A stretch of DNA of 36,250 nucleotides from Azoarcus sp. L1K30 (GCF_018122735.1 NZ_JAGRRD010000001.1:1010536-1046785), one strand, 5' to 3'. Positions 8,541 through 16,586 are shown, counted from the first letter of the stretch. Made by a program: numbers and translations. The notes: generated by a model not told the origin, from the letters alone.

Positions 8541-9854
8541 ATGAGCAAATACCGCGGCAATCCCGACGCCATCAAGGCCCTGGTGCGTGACACCGAAGTC
8601 CACAAGGACACTTACATCGACCCGGAGCTTTTCGAGCTGGAGATGGAGCACCTGTTCGCCAACACCTGGGTCTATGTCGGTCATGCCAGCCAGGTGCCGA
8701 ACAAGGGCGACTACTACACCACCACCGTCGGCACCGAAGACGTGGTCATGGTCCGCCACAGCGACAACAGCGTGCGCGTGCTCTACAACCGCTGCCCGCA
8801 CAAGGGCGTGAAGGTCGCCGGCGAAGTCTGCGGCAACACCGGAAAGTTCTTCCGCTGCCCCTACCACGCATGGACCTTCAAGACCGACGGCAGCCTGCTC
8901 GCCATCCCGCTGAAGAAGGGCTACGAGAACACCGGCTTCGAGTCCTGCGAAGCCAGCCATGGCATGGCCCCGGTGCCCAACGTCAAGGTCTACCGCGATT
9001 TCGTGTTCTGCCGCCTCAATCCGGGCGGCCCCAGCTTCGAGGAATTCTTCGGCCAGTCGCTGTCGACGCTGGACAACATGGTCGACCGCTCCCCCGAAGG
9101 CAGGCTCGAAGTCGCCGGCGGCGTATTGCGCTACATGCACAACTGCAACTGGAAGATGCTGGTCGACAACCAGACCGACACCTGCCATCCCATGGTCGCC
9201 CACGAATCCTCCGCCGGCACCGCGGTGCGCGTCTGGAACGAAGCCCCCGAGGGCACGCCGAAACCGATGGCGGTCGAACTCTTCGCTCCGTTCATGTCGC
9301 CCTACGAGTTCTTCGAGAACATGGGCATTCGCGTATGGGAGAACGGCCACGGCCACACCGGCGTCTCCGACTCCATCCACGCCGCCTATTCCGCGGTACC
9401 CGGCTACTGGGAACAGATGGTCGCCGCCTACGGCGAAGAGCGCGCCCACCAGATTCTCGGTGACACCCGCCACAACACGGTGTATTTCCCCAACATCATG
9501 GTCAAGGGCCCGATCCAGACCCTGCGCCTGTTCAAGCCCATCGCGGTGGACAAGACCCTGGTCGAATCCTGGACCTTCCGCCTTGTCGGCGCACCCGACC
9601 TGCTGCTCGAGCGCACCGCCATGTACAACCGCCTGATCAACGCCCCGACCTCGGTGGTCGGCCATGACGACCTCGAAATGTACGAACGCGCACAGGAAGG
9701 TCTGCATTCGCGCGGACGCGACTGGATCAACATCGCCCGCCTTTACGACCCCGTAGAGAAGGGGCAGAAGAACGTCGTCACCAACGGCACCAACGAAATG
9801 CAGATGCGGCAGCAGATGCGCGCATGGCTGCAGTTCATGACGGAGAGCATGTAA
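8541..9854 (+). CDS. Aromatic-ring-hydroxylating (Rieske) dioxygenase, large subunit
   Basis: A 437-aa catalytic subunit. The Rieske 2Fe-2S ligands are Cys85 and His87 (NRCPHKG) with Cys106 and His109 (CPYHAW). The mononuclear iron site is Asp213-x2-His216-x4-His221 (TDTCHPMVAH), where Asp213 is the expected bridge between Rieske and iron centres of adjacent subunits. The N-terminal DPELFELEMEHLFANTWVYVGH is typical of the family. The ATG has a purine-rich GGGGCGAGC upstream. With the reductase upstream and the beta subunit downstream it forms a complete oxygenase. The substrate is not determined by motif. Operon context favours an indole-acetic-acid-type substrate, with phenylpropanoate as the alternative. 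Confidence 0.92.
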   Translation: MSKYRGNPDAIKALVRDTEVHKDTYIDPELFELEMEHLFANTWVYVGHASQVPNKGDYYTTTVGTEDVVMVRHSDNSVRVLYNRCPHKGVKVAGEVCGNTGKFFRCPYHAWTFKTDGSLLAIPLKKGYENTGFESCEASHGMAPVPNVKVYRDFVFCRLNPGGPSFEEFFGQSLSTLDNMVDRSPEGRLEVAGGVLRYMHNCNWKMLVDNQTDTCHPMVAHESSAGTAVRVWNEAPEGTPKPMAVELFAPFMSPYEFFENMGIRVWENGHGHTGVSDSIHAAYSAVPGYWEQMVAAYGEERAHQILGDTRHNTVYFPNIMVKGPIQTLRLFKPIAVDKTLVESWTFRLVGAPDLLLERTAMYNRLINAPTSVVGHDDLEMYERAQEGLHSRGRDWINIARLYDPVEKGQKNVVTNGTNEMQMRQQMRAWLQFMTESM

Positions 9855-9925
9855 GGAAGAAAGGCCACCTGGCTGACTGCCAGCCCGACGACCAATTGGA
9901 CGATATTGAGATGGGTGTGGCACGG

Positions 9926-10032
9926 CAACTCCCTCCCCTTCAAGGGGAGGGCTGGGGTGGGGATGGGTTTTCGTTGGCGACGCACAAGACCCATCCCCCT
10001 CCTGACCTCCCCCTTGAAGGGGGAGGAACCAG
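9926..10032. repeat. GC-rich dispersed intergenic repeat, copy 1 (nested hairpins)
   Basis: Between the two oxygenase subunit genes lies a structured element. The left arm has a near-perfect hairpin CCCTCCCCTT / AAGGGGAGGG, followed by GGGGTGGGGATGGGT. The right arm has ACCCATCCCCCTCC followed by CCTCCCCCTT / AAGGGGGAGG. The arms are complementary to each other, so the whole folds as one long stem carrying smaller stems. It matches copy 2 at 14705-14937. It is probably a REP/MITE-like element and may modulate alpha:beta mRNA stability. The rest of 9855-10138 shows no gene. Confidence 0.75.
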
Positions 10033-10138
10033 GTGCCGACACTGACTTCACGCCCAAGTCTGCCGAGTTAATCGCAGCACGAACCGTCACGCAGGAACAC
10101 CGGACAGCAGCAACACCCGAACAAGGATCAATCAAGCC

Positions 10139-10621
10139 ATGACCGCCATCACCGAAAAGACCCTGACCGACTTCGTCTACGCCGAAGCCCGCATGCTCGA
10201 CGAACAGCGCTTCGAAGACTGGCTCACCCTCTTCACCGACGACGCCTACTACTGGATGCCGCTCGCACACGACCAGCAGGACCCCAGGCTGCACACTTCG
10301 CTCCTGTACGAGGACAAGCTGTTGCTGCGCGTGCGCATCGAGCGCCTCTCCGGCCAGCGCACCTTCTCGCAACAGCCGAAGAGCCGCTGCCACCACCTGC
10401 TACAGGCCCCCAGCGTCGAATCGTCAGACCCGGCAAAGGGCGAGTACATCGTCCGCACGGCTTTCCACTACACCGAGACCCGCCTCGACAAGCAGGTCAT
10501 CTATGTCGGCTGGAGCACACACCATCTCGTCGACGTGGACGGCGCCCTCAGAATCCGGCTCAAGCGTGTCGATCTGGTCAACTGCGATGCGGCCTTCGGC
10601 AACATCCAGCTCTTCATGTAA
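10139..10621 (+). CDS. Aromatic-ring-hydroxylating dioxygenase, small (beta) subunit
   Basis: A 160-aa protein of the SnoaL/NTF2-like fold of ring-hydroxylating dioxygenase beta subunits, which give structure to the alpha3beta3 hexamer. Diagnostic features are EARMLDEQRFEDWLTLFTDDAYYWMPL near the N-terminus, the Arg/Glu-rich middle LLYEDKLLLRVRIERL and the C-terminal IRLKRVDLVNCD. The length is normal for benzoate- and anthranilate-type beta subunits. It is separated from its alpha gene by 284 bases holding a repeat, an unusually long gap for subunits of one enzyme. The downstream ligase begins 13 bases after the stop. Confidence 0.88.
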   Translation: MTAITEKTLTDFVYAEARMLDEQRFEDWLTLFTDDAYYWMPLAHDQQDPRLHTSLLYEDKLLLRVRIERLSGQRTFSQQPKSRCHHLLQAPSVESSDPAKGEYIVRTAFHYTETRLDKQVIYVGWSTHHLVDVDGALRIRLKRVDLVNCDAAFGNIQLFM

Positions 10622-10634
10622 GCGGGAGCACGAC

Positions 10635-12269
10635 TTGGCACATACCGTCCATCAAGCCTTTGCCCTCGCCGCCGTGCGCTGGGCGAAGCAAGCCTTCCTC
10701 TGCATTCTGCCGGAGACCGCGAACATCTACGGCATTGCCGCCGGCGAACTGCGCTACGCCGAAGCTGCCGAACGCATCGAAGCCCTGCGCGCGGCCTACG
10801 CCGCCGCCGGCTATGGCCACGGCCACCGCGTCGGCATCCTGCTCGAGAACCGCCCCAGCTTCTTCCTGCACTGGTTCGCGCTCAATGCGCTCGGCGTGTC
10901 CGTCGTGCCGATCAACCCGGACATGCGTGCCGCAGAACTGGAATACCTTATCGGTCACTCCGAAATCGCGCTCGCCATCGCCCTGCCCCAGCGCCATCGC
11001 GACCTGCTTGCCGCCGCCGACCGCGCCGGACGCCCGTTCCAGGTGATGGCCGAACGCGACCAGCCGCCGGCTGCAGCCTTCCCGGCGCCGCAGGCCGACA
11101 CCGCCCCGCACGAACTCAGCGAGTGCGCGCTGCTCTACACGTCCGGCACCACCGGCCGCCCCAAGGGCTGCATCCTGCCCAATCGCTACTTCCTCTACGC
11201 GGGCAACTGGTACGCCAACATCGGCGGTCTGGCCACACTCCATCCCGGCAAGGAACGCATGATCACCCCGTTACCGCTGGTGCACATGAATGCGATGGCC
11301 TACTCCGCCATGGCGATGATCATGACCGGCGGTTGCCTCATTCCGCTCGACCGCTTCCATCCGCGCAGCTGGTGGGACAGCGTGCGCGAGTCGCGGGCCA
11401 CCGTTGTTCACTACCTCGGGGTCATGCCGGCCATGCTGATGAAGGCCGAGGCCTCCGCCGCCGACCGTGAGCACAGCGTGCGCTTCGGCTTCGGTGCCGG
11501 CGTCGACCGCACACTGCATGGCATCTTCGAACAACGCTTCGGCTTCCCCCTGCTCGAAGCCTGGGCGATGACCGAGACCGGTGCCGGTGCGGTGATCATC
11601 GCCAATGAAGAGCCGCGCCACATCGGCACCTCCTGCTTCGGCAAGGAAGGAGACGATGTGCGGGTGCGCATCGTCACCGACGATGGCCGCGAAGCCGGCA
11701 CGGAAGAACAGGGCGAACTGCTGGTGCGTCATGCCGGCGACGACCCCCGTTACGGCTTTCTCGCCGGCTATCTGAAGGACGACGCGGCCACTGACGAGGC
11801 CTGGGCCGGTGGCTGGTTCCATACCGGCGACGTCGTCCGCCGCGACGCCGACGGCTACCTTCACTTCGTCGACCGCAAGAAGAACGTCATCCGCCGCAGT
11901 GGCGAGAACATTGCCGCAGTGGAAGTCGAAGCCGTGCTGCAGCAACACCCGATGATCAAGGCGGTCGCGGTGGCCGCGGTACCGGATGCCGTTCGCGGTG
12001 ACGAAGTCATGGCCCTCGTGGTGACGCAGGACAAACCCAAGGACCGCCCCGCCATGGAAGCGGCCGCCGCCGACCTCGTCCACTGGACCCTGTCGCAGCT
12101 GGCCTACTACAAGGCGCCGGGCTTCGTTGCCTTCGTCGATCACCTGCCGCTCACCACCACCAACAAGATCCAGCGCGGCGAGCTCAAGGCATTGGCACCG
12201 ACACTGGTCGGCGCGGCAAACTGTGTCGACACCTGTTCGATGAAGAAGCGCCAGGGAGACCACAAATGA
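10635..12269 (+). CDS. AMP-forming acyl-CoA ligase (ANL superfamily)
   Basis: A 544-aa adenylate-forming ligase that activates a carboxylic acid to its CoA thioester through an acyl-AMP. The phosphate loop LLYTSGTTGRPKGC is at about 166-179. Other conserved parts are MTETG near residue 313, the GWFHTGDVVRRDADGY stretch and the hinge FVDRKKNVIRRSGENI, with a C-terminal TTTNKIQRGELK carrying the catalytic lysine. The TTG start (10635) has GGGAG seven bases upstream and matches the family N-terminus. An upstream ATG would overlap the beta subunit heavily. It resembles CaiC-like and other uncharacterised acyl ligases. Its stop overlaps the next start as ATGA. In the proposed route it would activate dioxindole-3-acetate. 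Confidence 0.87.
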   Translation: MAHTVHQAFALAAVRWAKQAFLCILPETANIYGIAAGELRYAEAAERIEALRAAYAAAGYGHGHRVGILLENRPSFFLHWFALNALGVSVVPINPDMRAAELEYLIGHSEIALAIALPQRHRDLLAAADRAGRPFQVMAERDQPPAAAFPAPQADTAPHELSECALLYTSGTTGRPKGCILPNRYFLYAGNWYANIGGLATLHPGKERMITPLPLVHMNAMAYSAMAMIMTGGCLIPLDRFHPRSWWDSVRESRATVVHYLGVMPAMLMKAEASAADREHSVRFGFGAGVDRTLHGIFEQRFGFPLLEAWAMTETGAGAVIIANEEPRHIGTSCFGKEGDDVRVRIVTDDGREAGTEEQGELLVRHAGDDPRYGFLAGYLKDDAATDEAWAGGWFHTGDVVRRDADGYLHFVDRKKNVIRRSGENIAAVEVEAVLQQHPMIKAVAVAAVPDAVRGDEVMALVVTQDKPKDRPAMEAAAADLVHWTLSQLAYYKAPGFVAFVDHLPLTTTNKIQRGELKALAPTLVGAANCVDTCSMKKRQGDHK

Positions 12270-13453
12270 GTGGATCTCAAAGGCCGCGCTTGGGCTACGA
12301 CGGCGTCGCCGTCGTGACGCCGGTCACCATTCCCTATGTGCGCTACTCCACGCACAGCGCGCACTGGTGGCTGGGGCGCGCACTTGGCGCACTGATCCGC
12401 GGTGCGGGCATCGCGAAGTCGGACGTCGACGGCGTCTGCGTCTCCAGCTTCACCCTGGGGCCCGACACCGCCGTCGGCCTGATGCAGCACCTCGGCATGA
12501 GCCCGCGCTGGCTCGACCATATCCCCATGGGCGGCGCCTCGGGCGTAGTCGCAGTGCGCCGCGCCGCGCGGGCGGTGCAGGCGGGCGATGCCGAGGTCGT
12601 TGCCTGCATCGCTGGCGACACCAACCAGGTCGACTCCTTCCGCAACACCGTCAGCCAGTTTTCGCGCTTCGCCCAGGACGCGGTGTACCCCTACGGTGCG
12701 GGCGGCCCCAACGCCAGCTTCGCGCTGCTCACCGACTACTACATGAAGCACTATGGCGCCACCCGCGAGGATTTCGGCAAGCTGTGCGTCGCCCAGCGCG
12801 ACAACGCGCTGAAGAACCCTCATGCATTGATGAAAAAGCCGCTCACCCTGGCCCAGTACATCGACGCCAAGCCGATCACCGATCCGATCCATCTCTTCGA
12901 CTGCGTCATGCCCTGTGCTGGCGCCGAAGGCTATCTGGTGATGACCGAAGACCGCGCGAGGTCGCTCGAGCTGCCTTTCGTGCGCATCCGCTCCACCATC
13001 GAACGCCACAACGCCTTTCCCGAAGACCCGATCCAGTTTCGCGGCGGCTGGGCGATGGACAAGGACGCACTGTACGCCCACGCCGACGCCGCACCCGAGG
13101 ATATCGACTTTCTCGAAACCTATGACGATTACCCGGTGATCAACATGATGCAGTTCGAGGATCTCGGTTTCTGCGCCAAGGGAGAGGCCGCGGCCTTCGT
13201 GCGCAAGCACAGCTTTACCATCGATGGCGACTTCCCCTTCAACACCTCCGGTGGCCAGCTCTCTGTCGGCCAGGCCGGCGCCGCGGGTGGCTATCTCGGC
13301 TTTGTCCAGGCCTTGCGTCAACTCACCGACAGCGCGGGCAGGACCCAGGTATCGGGCGCGAAGCTGGGACTGGTGTCCGGATTCGGCATGATCAATTACG
13401 ACCGCGGCCTGTGCTCCGGCGCAGCGCTGCTCGAACGGGGACATGCCTTATGA
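12266..13453 (+). CDS. Thiolase-superfamily protein lacking thiolase catalytic residues; candidate acyl-CoA retro-aldolase
   Basis: A 395-aa SCP2-type thiolase-fold protein. The place of the nucleophilic cysteine reads GGASG (89-93, Ala91). The first catalytic-histidine region (usually HDxF) reads TYDDYP (285-290), and the usual GHPxGxxG reads GQAGAAGG (335-342). All three thiolase functions are therefore missing, while tyrosines 286 and 289 are present. This is the pattern of the Ltp2-type steroid side-chain aldolases, which need a zinc-ribbon/DUF35 partner; here that partner domain is encoded immediately downstream. Translation is coupled on both sides by ATGA overlaps. Retro-aldol cleavage of a tertiary beta-hydroxyacyl-CoA is inference. 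A purely structural role, as in paired thiolase complexes, is the alternative. Confidence 0.78.
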   Translation: MSGSQRPRLGYDGVAVVTPVTIPYVRYSTHSAHWWLGRALGALIRGAGIAKSDVDGVCVSSFTLGPDTAVGLMQHLGMSPRWLDHIPMGGASGVVAVRRAARAVQAGDAEVVACIAGDTNQVDSFRNTVSQFSRFAQDAVYPYGAGGPNASFALLTDYYMKHYGATREDFGKLCVAQRDNALKNPHALMKKPLTLAQYIDAKPITDPIHLFDCVMPCAGAEGYLVMTEDRARSLELPFVRIRSTIERHNAFPEDPIQFRGGWAMDKDALYAHADAAPEDIDFLETYDDYPVINMMQFEDLGFCAKGEAAAFVRKHSFTIDGDFPFNTSGGQLSVGQAGAAGGYLGFVQALRQLTDSAGRTQVSGAKLGLVSGFGMINYDRGLCSGAALLERGHAL

Positions 13454-14694
13454 GCGCACCTCTCGTCAAACCGAAGAAGAAGAACCCGGTTGAACGCACC
13501 CGGCTGCCGACGCGCCCGCCCGCCTCCCGCAGCCGCAGCGCCCAGGGCCTTACCCGCGCGGCGGCCGAAGGCCGGTTCGAGATGCAGGTGTGTTCCGAAT
13601 GCAATACGCTTCAGTACCCGGCGCGCGAAGTGTGCTGCTCCTGTCTCTCCGAACATCTGCAATGGAAACCGGTGGACAACCGCGGCGAACTGATCGCCAC
13701 CACCACCCTGCGCCACAGCAACGACCTGTATTTCCGCGAGCGCCTGCCGTGGCGCGTCGGCACCGTGAAGATGGCGGCCGGCCCGGTTGTGGTCGCCCAC
13801 ATTCATGAAGACTGCGTGGCCGACGGCCCGGTCCGGCTTGCGCTCAAGCTCGACCGCAGCGGCCAGGCCGTGCTCCATGCCCTGCCTGAAAAGGACACCC
13901 CGAACATGAACGATGCGGCCCAGCTGCGCGAATCCGCCTGCGACCCCAAGTTTCGCCGCGTGCTCGTCACCGACGGCAAATCCGCAATGGGACAAGCGGT
14001 CGCAAAGGCGATGCTCGACGCCGGCGCAAGTGCGGTCTTCCTCGGCGACCCGACAAGGTGGAAGACCGTCGCCGCGTTCGACACCCTGGCCGCCGACCCC
14101 CGCGTACAGATCGTCGAGCTCGACGTCACCGATACCGATTCGGTCGACCGCGTCGCGGCCTCGATCGGGGGCAAGGTCGAAATCCTGGTCAATACGGCGT
14201 CCTACCTGCGCGACGGCGGCATTCTCGGGCGCAAGGACGTCATCCTCGCCCGCGATGCGATGGAGGTGAACGTGCTCGGCCTGATGCGTCTCGCGCAAGC
14301 CTTCGGTCCCGGCATGTGCTTCCGCGCAGCCGACGGCACCAACAGCGCAGTGGCCTGGGTCAACATCCTGTCCATCCACGCCTTGGCCGCCCTGCCCGCG
14401 CGCGGCGCCTGGTCGGCCTCGATGGCCGCAGCCCTGTCAGCGGCGCAGACCCTGCGCGCAGAACTCGGCGGTGCCGGCGTGCGCGTGCTGAACGTTTTTC
14501 CCGGTCCGATCGACGAAGAATGGGAACAGCTTACCCCGCCGCCCAAGCTTGCCCCCTCGGCGGTCGCCAAGGCCATCGTCAAGAGCCTGCAGGACGGCGT
14601 CGAGGATGCCTATGTCGGCGACATCGCGGAGGAGATCCGCGAGCGACTGCGCGAGAACCACAAGGCCGTGGAGCGGGAGTTGGGCAACCAGTAG
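13450..14694 (+). CDS. Zinc-ribbon/OB (DUF35-like) domain fused to a degenerate short-chain dehydrogenase
   Basis: A 414-aa two-domain protein. After a basic, Pro-rich tail (1-45), residues 48-65 form a zinc ribbon (Cys48-x2-Cys51, Cys62-x2-Cys65), followed by an OB-fold (about 70-145) ending in LHALPEKD, as in DUF35 partners of thiolase-like enzymes. A Met/Asn linker at 153 opens an SDR domain (165-414). Its nucleotide loop is TDGKSAMG instead of TGxxxGIG, and the catalytic Tyr-x3-Lys is Trp321-x3-Met325, although Ser308 remains. It should not be catalytically active by the usual SDR mechanism. The fusion ties the aldolase partner to a dehydrogenase-like scaffold. An intact SDR is encoded two genes on and could pair with it, as the inactive/active SDR pair BbsC/BbsD does. 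Confidence 0.8.
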   Translation: MSAPLVKPKKKNPVERTRLPTRPPASRSRSAQGLTRAAAEGRFEMQVCSECNTLQYPAREVCCSCLSEHLQWKPVDNRGELIATTTLRHSNDLYFRERLPWRVGTVKMAAGPVVVAHIHEDCVADGPVRLALKLDRSGQAVLHALPEKDTPNMNDAAQLRESACDPKFRRVLVTDGKSAMGQAVAKAMLDAGASAVFLGDPTRWKTVAAFDTLAADPRVQIVELDVTDTDSVDRVAASIGGKVEILVNTASYLRDGGILGRKDVILARDAMEVNVLGLMRLAQAFGPGMCFRAADGTNSAVAWVNILSIHALAALPARGAWSASMAAALSAAQTLRAELGGAGVRVLNVFPGPIDEEWEQLTPPPKLAPSAVAKAIVKSLQDGVEDAYVGDIAEEIRERLRENHKAVERELGNQ

Positions 14695-14704
14695 GAAGCG
14701 AGTG

Positions 14705-14937
14705 AACTCCCTCCCCTTCAAGGGGGCGGAGCAGGGAGTTCGACGAGCACCGCTCGTCGCCTGCGTAGCGGCATAGCGCAGCGGAGACTCCCGGGTTGGG
14801 GTGGGGATGGGTTCAACAGACGCCGAAGTAACCCATCCCCCTCCTAACCAGTAGTCTCGGCGTAGCCTCGCCGCTACGCCGGCAGCGAGCAGTGCTCGCT
14901 GAAACCCCGGCTACACCCCCCTTGAAGGGGGAGGAAC
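14705..14937. repeat. GC-rich dispersed intergenic repeat, copy 2 (enlarged, multi-hairpin)
   Basis: This element fills most of the 305-base gap before the cyclase gene. It begins and ends like copy 1 (AACTCCCTCCCC at the left, CTTGAAGGGGGAGGAAC at the right) and shares the GGGGTGGGGATGGGTT and ACCCATCCCCCTCCT core. It is about twice as long, because two extra blocks with their own palindromes are inserted: GACGAGC/GCTCGTC at the left, and CGGCGTAGC/GCTACGCCG and CAGCGAGCA/TGCTCGCTG at the right. It is likely a mobile repeat that has taken up a second one. Confidence 0.72.
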
Positions 14938-14999
14938 AGGACCTTCGAAATCGACGTTCGATAAGGCATCGCCCGAGCACCCGAAATGGAGAACGACAC

Positions 15000-15785
15000 T
15001 TGACCACCCCCATCCTCACCCAATTCCTCGCCGAGCTGCTGTCGGGCCGCCTGAAACTGGTCGATCTCACCCAGACCCTGGCACCCGAGTTCCCCACCAT
15101 CGTGCTGCCGCCCGAGTTCGGCCAGGCCTGGCCTTTCCGCATCGAAGAGATCTCGCGCTACGACGAGCGTGGCCCGGCCTGGTACTGGAACAACTTTTCC
15201 ATGTCCGAACACACCGGTACCCACTTCGACGCGCCCATCCACTGGATCAGCGGCAAGGACCAGCCCGACAACACGGTGGACTCGATCCCGGTGGAGAACT
15301 TCATCGCCAGCGCCTGCGTGATCGACGTATCCGCCGAGAGTGCGGAAAACCCCGACTTCCTGCTCACCGTGGACTATGTGAAGGCCTGGGAAGAGCAGCA
15401 TGGCCGCATTCCCGAGCGCGCGTGGGTGTTGTTGCGCACCGACTGGTCCAAGCGCACCACACCGAAGGAATACCTCAACATGGCCGAGGACGGCGCCCAT
15501 TCGCCCGGCCCCGACGCCGAGGTCGTGCCGTGGCTGATCCGGGAACGAAACGTGCATGGTTTCGGGACCGAATCGGTCGGCACAGACGCCGGCCAGGCCC
15601 ATCATCTGAACCCGCCCTACCCCTGCCACTACTTCATGCACGGCAACAACCGCTACGGCCTCCAGTGCCTGACCAATCTGGATCAGCTGCCGCCCCAGGG
15701 GACGGTGATCTTCGCCGCACCGCTCAAGATCCGCAACGGCTCCGGCAGCCCGCTGCGGGTGCTGGCGCTGGCGCCTGCGGCTTGA
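15000..15785 (+). CDS. Cyclase / isatin hydrolase / kynurenine formamidase family metal-dependent hydrolase
   Basis: A 261-aa enzyme of the Mn2+-dependent amidase/cyclase family. The signature HTGTHFDAPIHW (71-82) supplies the metal ligands and base through His71, His75, Asp77 and His81. The C-terminal part contains PLKIRNGSGSPLRVLALAP, which resembles isatin hydrolases. These open the cyclic amide of isatin to isatinate; kynurenine formamidases open an N-formyl group. The TTG start is preferred because GGAGA lies eight bases upstream and the upstream extension lies in the repeat. No ATG opens the frame. It is followed 11 bases later by the SDR. In an indole-acetate pathway isatin hydrolysis is the natural role; that is inference. 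Confidence 0.82.
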   Translation: MTTPILTQFLAELLSGRLKLVDLTQTLAPEFPTIVLPPEFGQAWPFRIEEISRYDERGPAWYWNNFSMSEHTGTHFDAPIHWISGKDQPDNTVDSIPVENFIASACVIDVSAESAENPDFLLTVDYVKAWEEQHGRIPERAWVLLRTDWSKRTTPKEYLNMAEDGAHSPGPDAEVVPWLIRERNVHGFGTESVGTDAGQAHHLNPPYPCHYFMHGNNRYGLQCLTNLDQLPPQGTVIFAAPLKIRNGSGSPLRVLALAPAA

Positions 15786-15796
15786 GGACGACGCCC

Positions 15797-16525
15797 ATGA
15801 GCGAACGAATGATTGCAGTCGTGACCGGTGGCTCGGCGGGGATCGGTGCCGACATCTGCAAGCGCATGCTGGAAGACGGCTACGATGTCGTATCAATGGC
15901 CCGGCGCGCACCGGATTGGAGCCATCCGCGCCTCACCACCGTGCAGGTGGACCTGCTCGATGCAGTCGCGACCGAACAGGCCGCGCTGGAGATCGCGCGT
16001 GATTTTCCGGTCACCCACTTCGTCCACAACGCCGGGGTGATCTGGCCAAAGCTGCTCGGTGAGGTCAAGCTCGACGAGTTGCAGGGTCTCACCCAGATCC
16101 ACCTCGGCGCTGCCATCAGCCTGATGCAGGCGGTGCTGCCGGGCATGGAGGCACGCGGCTTCGGTCGCGTGGTGCTGATGTCCTCGCGCGGGGCCCTGGG
16201 GTTGCCAACGCGCACCGCCTATTCGGCCACCAAGGCCGGCATGATCGGCATGGCCCGCACCTGGGCGCTGGAACTCGCGCCCAAGGGTATCACCGTCAAT
16301 GTGGTCGCGCCCGGCCCGATCCAGACCGACATGTACTACGCCGTCATCGAGGCCGGCAGCGAGCGCGACAAGGCGCTGGCGGCCAGTATCCCGGTCCGTC
16401 GTGTCGGTCGCGCCGACGACGTCACTCGCGCGGTGATGTTCTTCGCCGACCCGCAGAACAGTTTCGTCACCGGCCAGACGCTCTATGTCTGCGGCGGTGC
16501 AAGTGTAGGAAGCATCACCATCTGA
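15797..16525 (+). CDS. Short-chain dehydrogenase/reductase (intact catalytic residues)
   Basis: A 242-aa classical SDR with a complete active site: TGGSAGIG (10-17) for NAD(P), HNAG (77-80), Ser130 in MSSRGALG, and Tyr142-x3-Lys146 (YSATKAG). The C-terminal NVVAPGPIQTDMY and TGQTLYVCGG are typical of FabG-like enzymes. The start has GAGGA upstream. It is the last enzyme gene before the transporter and contrasts with the Tyr- and Lys-less SDR domain encoded at 13450. Possible roles are oxidation of dioxindole to isatin, a hydroxyacyl-CoA step, or partnership with the inactive SDR domain. The sequence does not distinguish these. Confidence 0.85.
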   Translation: MSERMIAVVTGGSAGIGADICKRMLEDGYDVVSMARRAPDWSHPRLTTVQVDLLDAVATEQAALEIARDFPVTHFVHNAGVIWPKLLGEVKLDELQGLTQIHLGAAISLMQAVLPGMEARGFGRVVLMSSRGALGLPTRTAYSATKAGMIGMARTWALELAPKGITVNVVAPGPIQTDMYYAVIEAGSERDKALAASIPVRRVGRADDVTRAVMFFADPQNSFVTGQTLYVCGGASVGSITI

Positions 16526-16586
16526 ACCACGCCGCAGTCAAAGAAACCTTCATCCGCAGTACGCCTCAACCACGGAGAACGCCGTC

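Noticed and set aside
8430-9923. 497-codon minus-strand frame opposite the Rieske alpha gene
   Set aside because: Antisense shadow; the plus strand has complete Rieske and iron motifs and a well-placed start.
12140-13444. 434-codon minus-strand frame opposite the thiolase-like gene
   Set aside because: Antisense shadow with no recognisable motif; overlaps two certain plus-strand genes.
13450-14694. Considered two separate genes (zinc ribbon, SDR) joined by a sequencing error
   Set aside because: The frame is continuous with normal codon bias through the linker and no ribosome binding site precedes the internal Met at 153, so a true fusion is more likely.
9926-14937. Two related repeats considered as a CRISPR or composite transposon
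   Set aside because: Copies are 4.7 kb apart without spacers, and the genes between them are ordinary operon members with no transposase.
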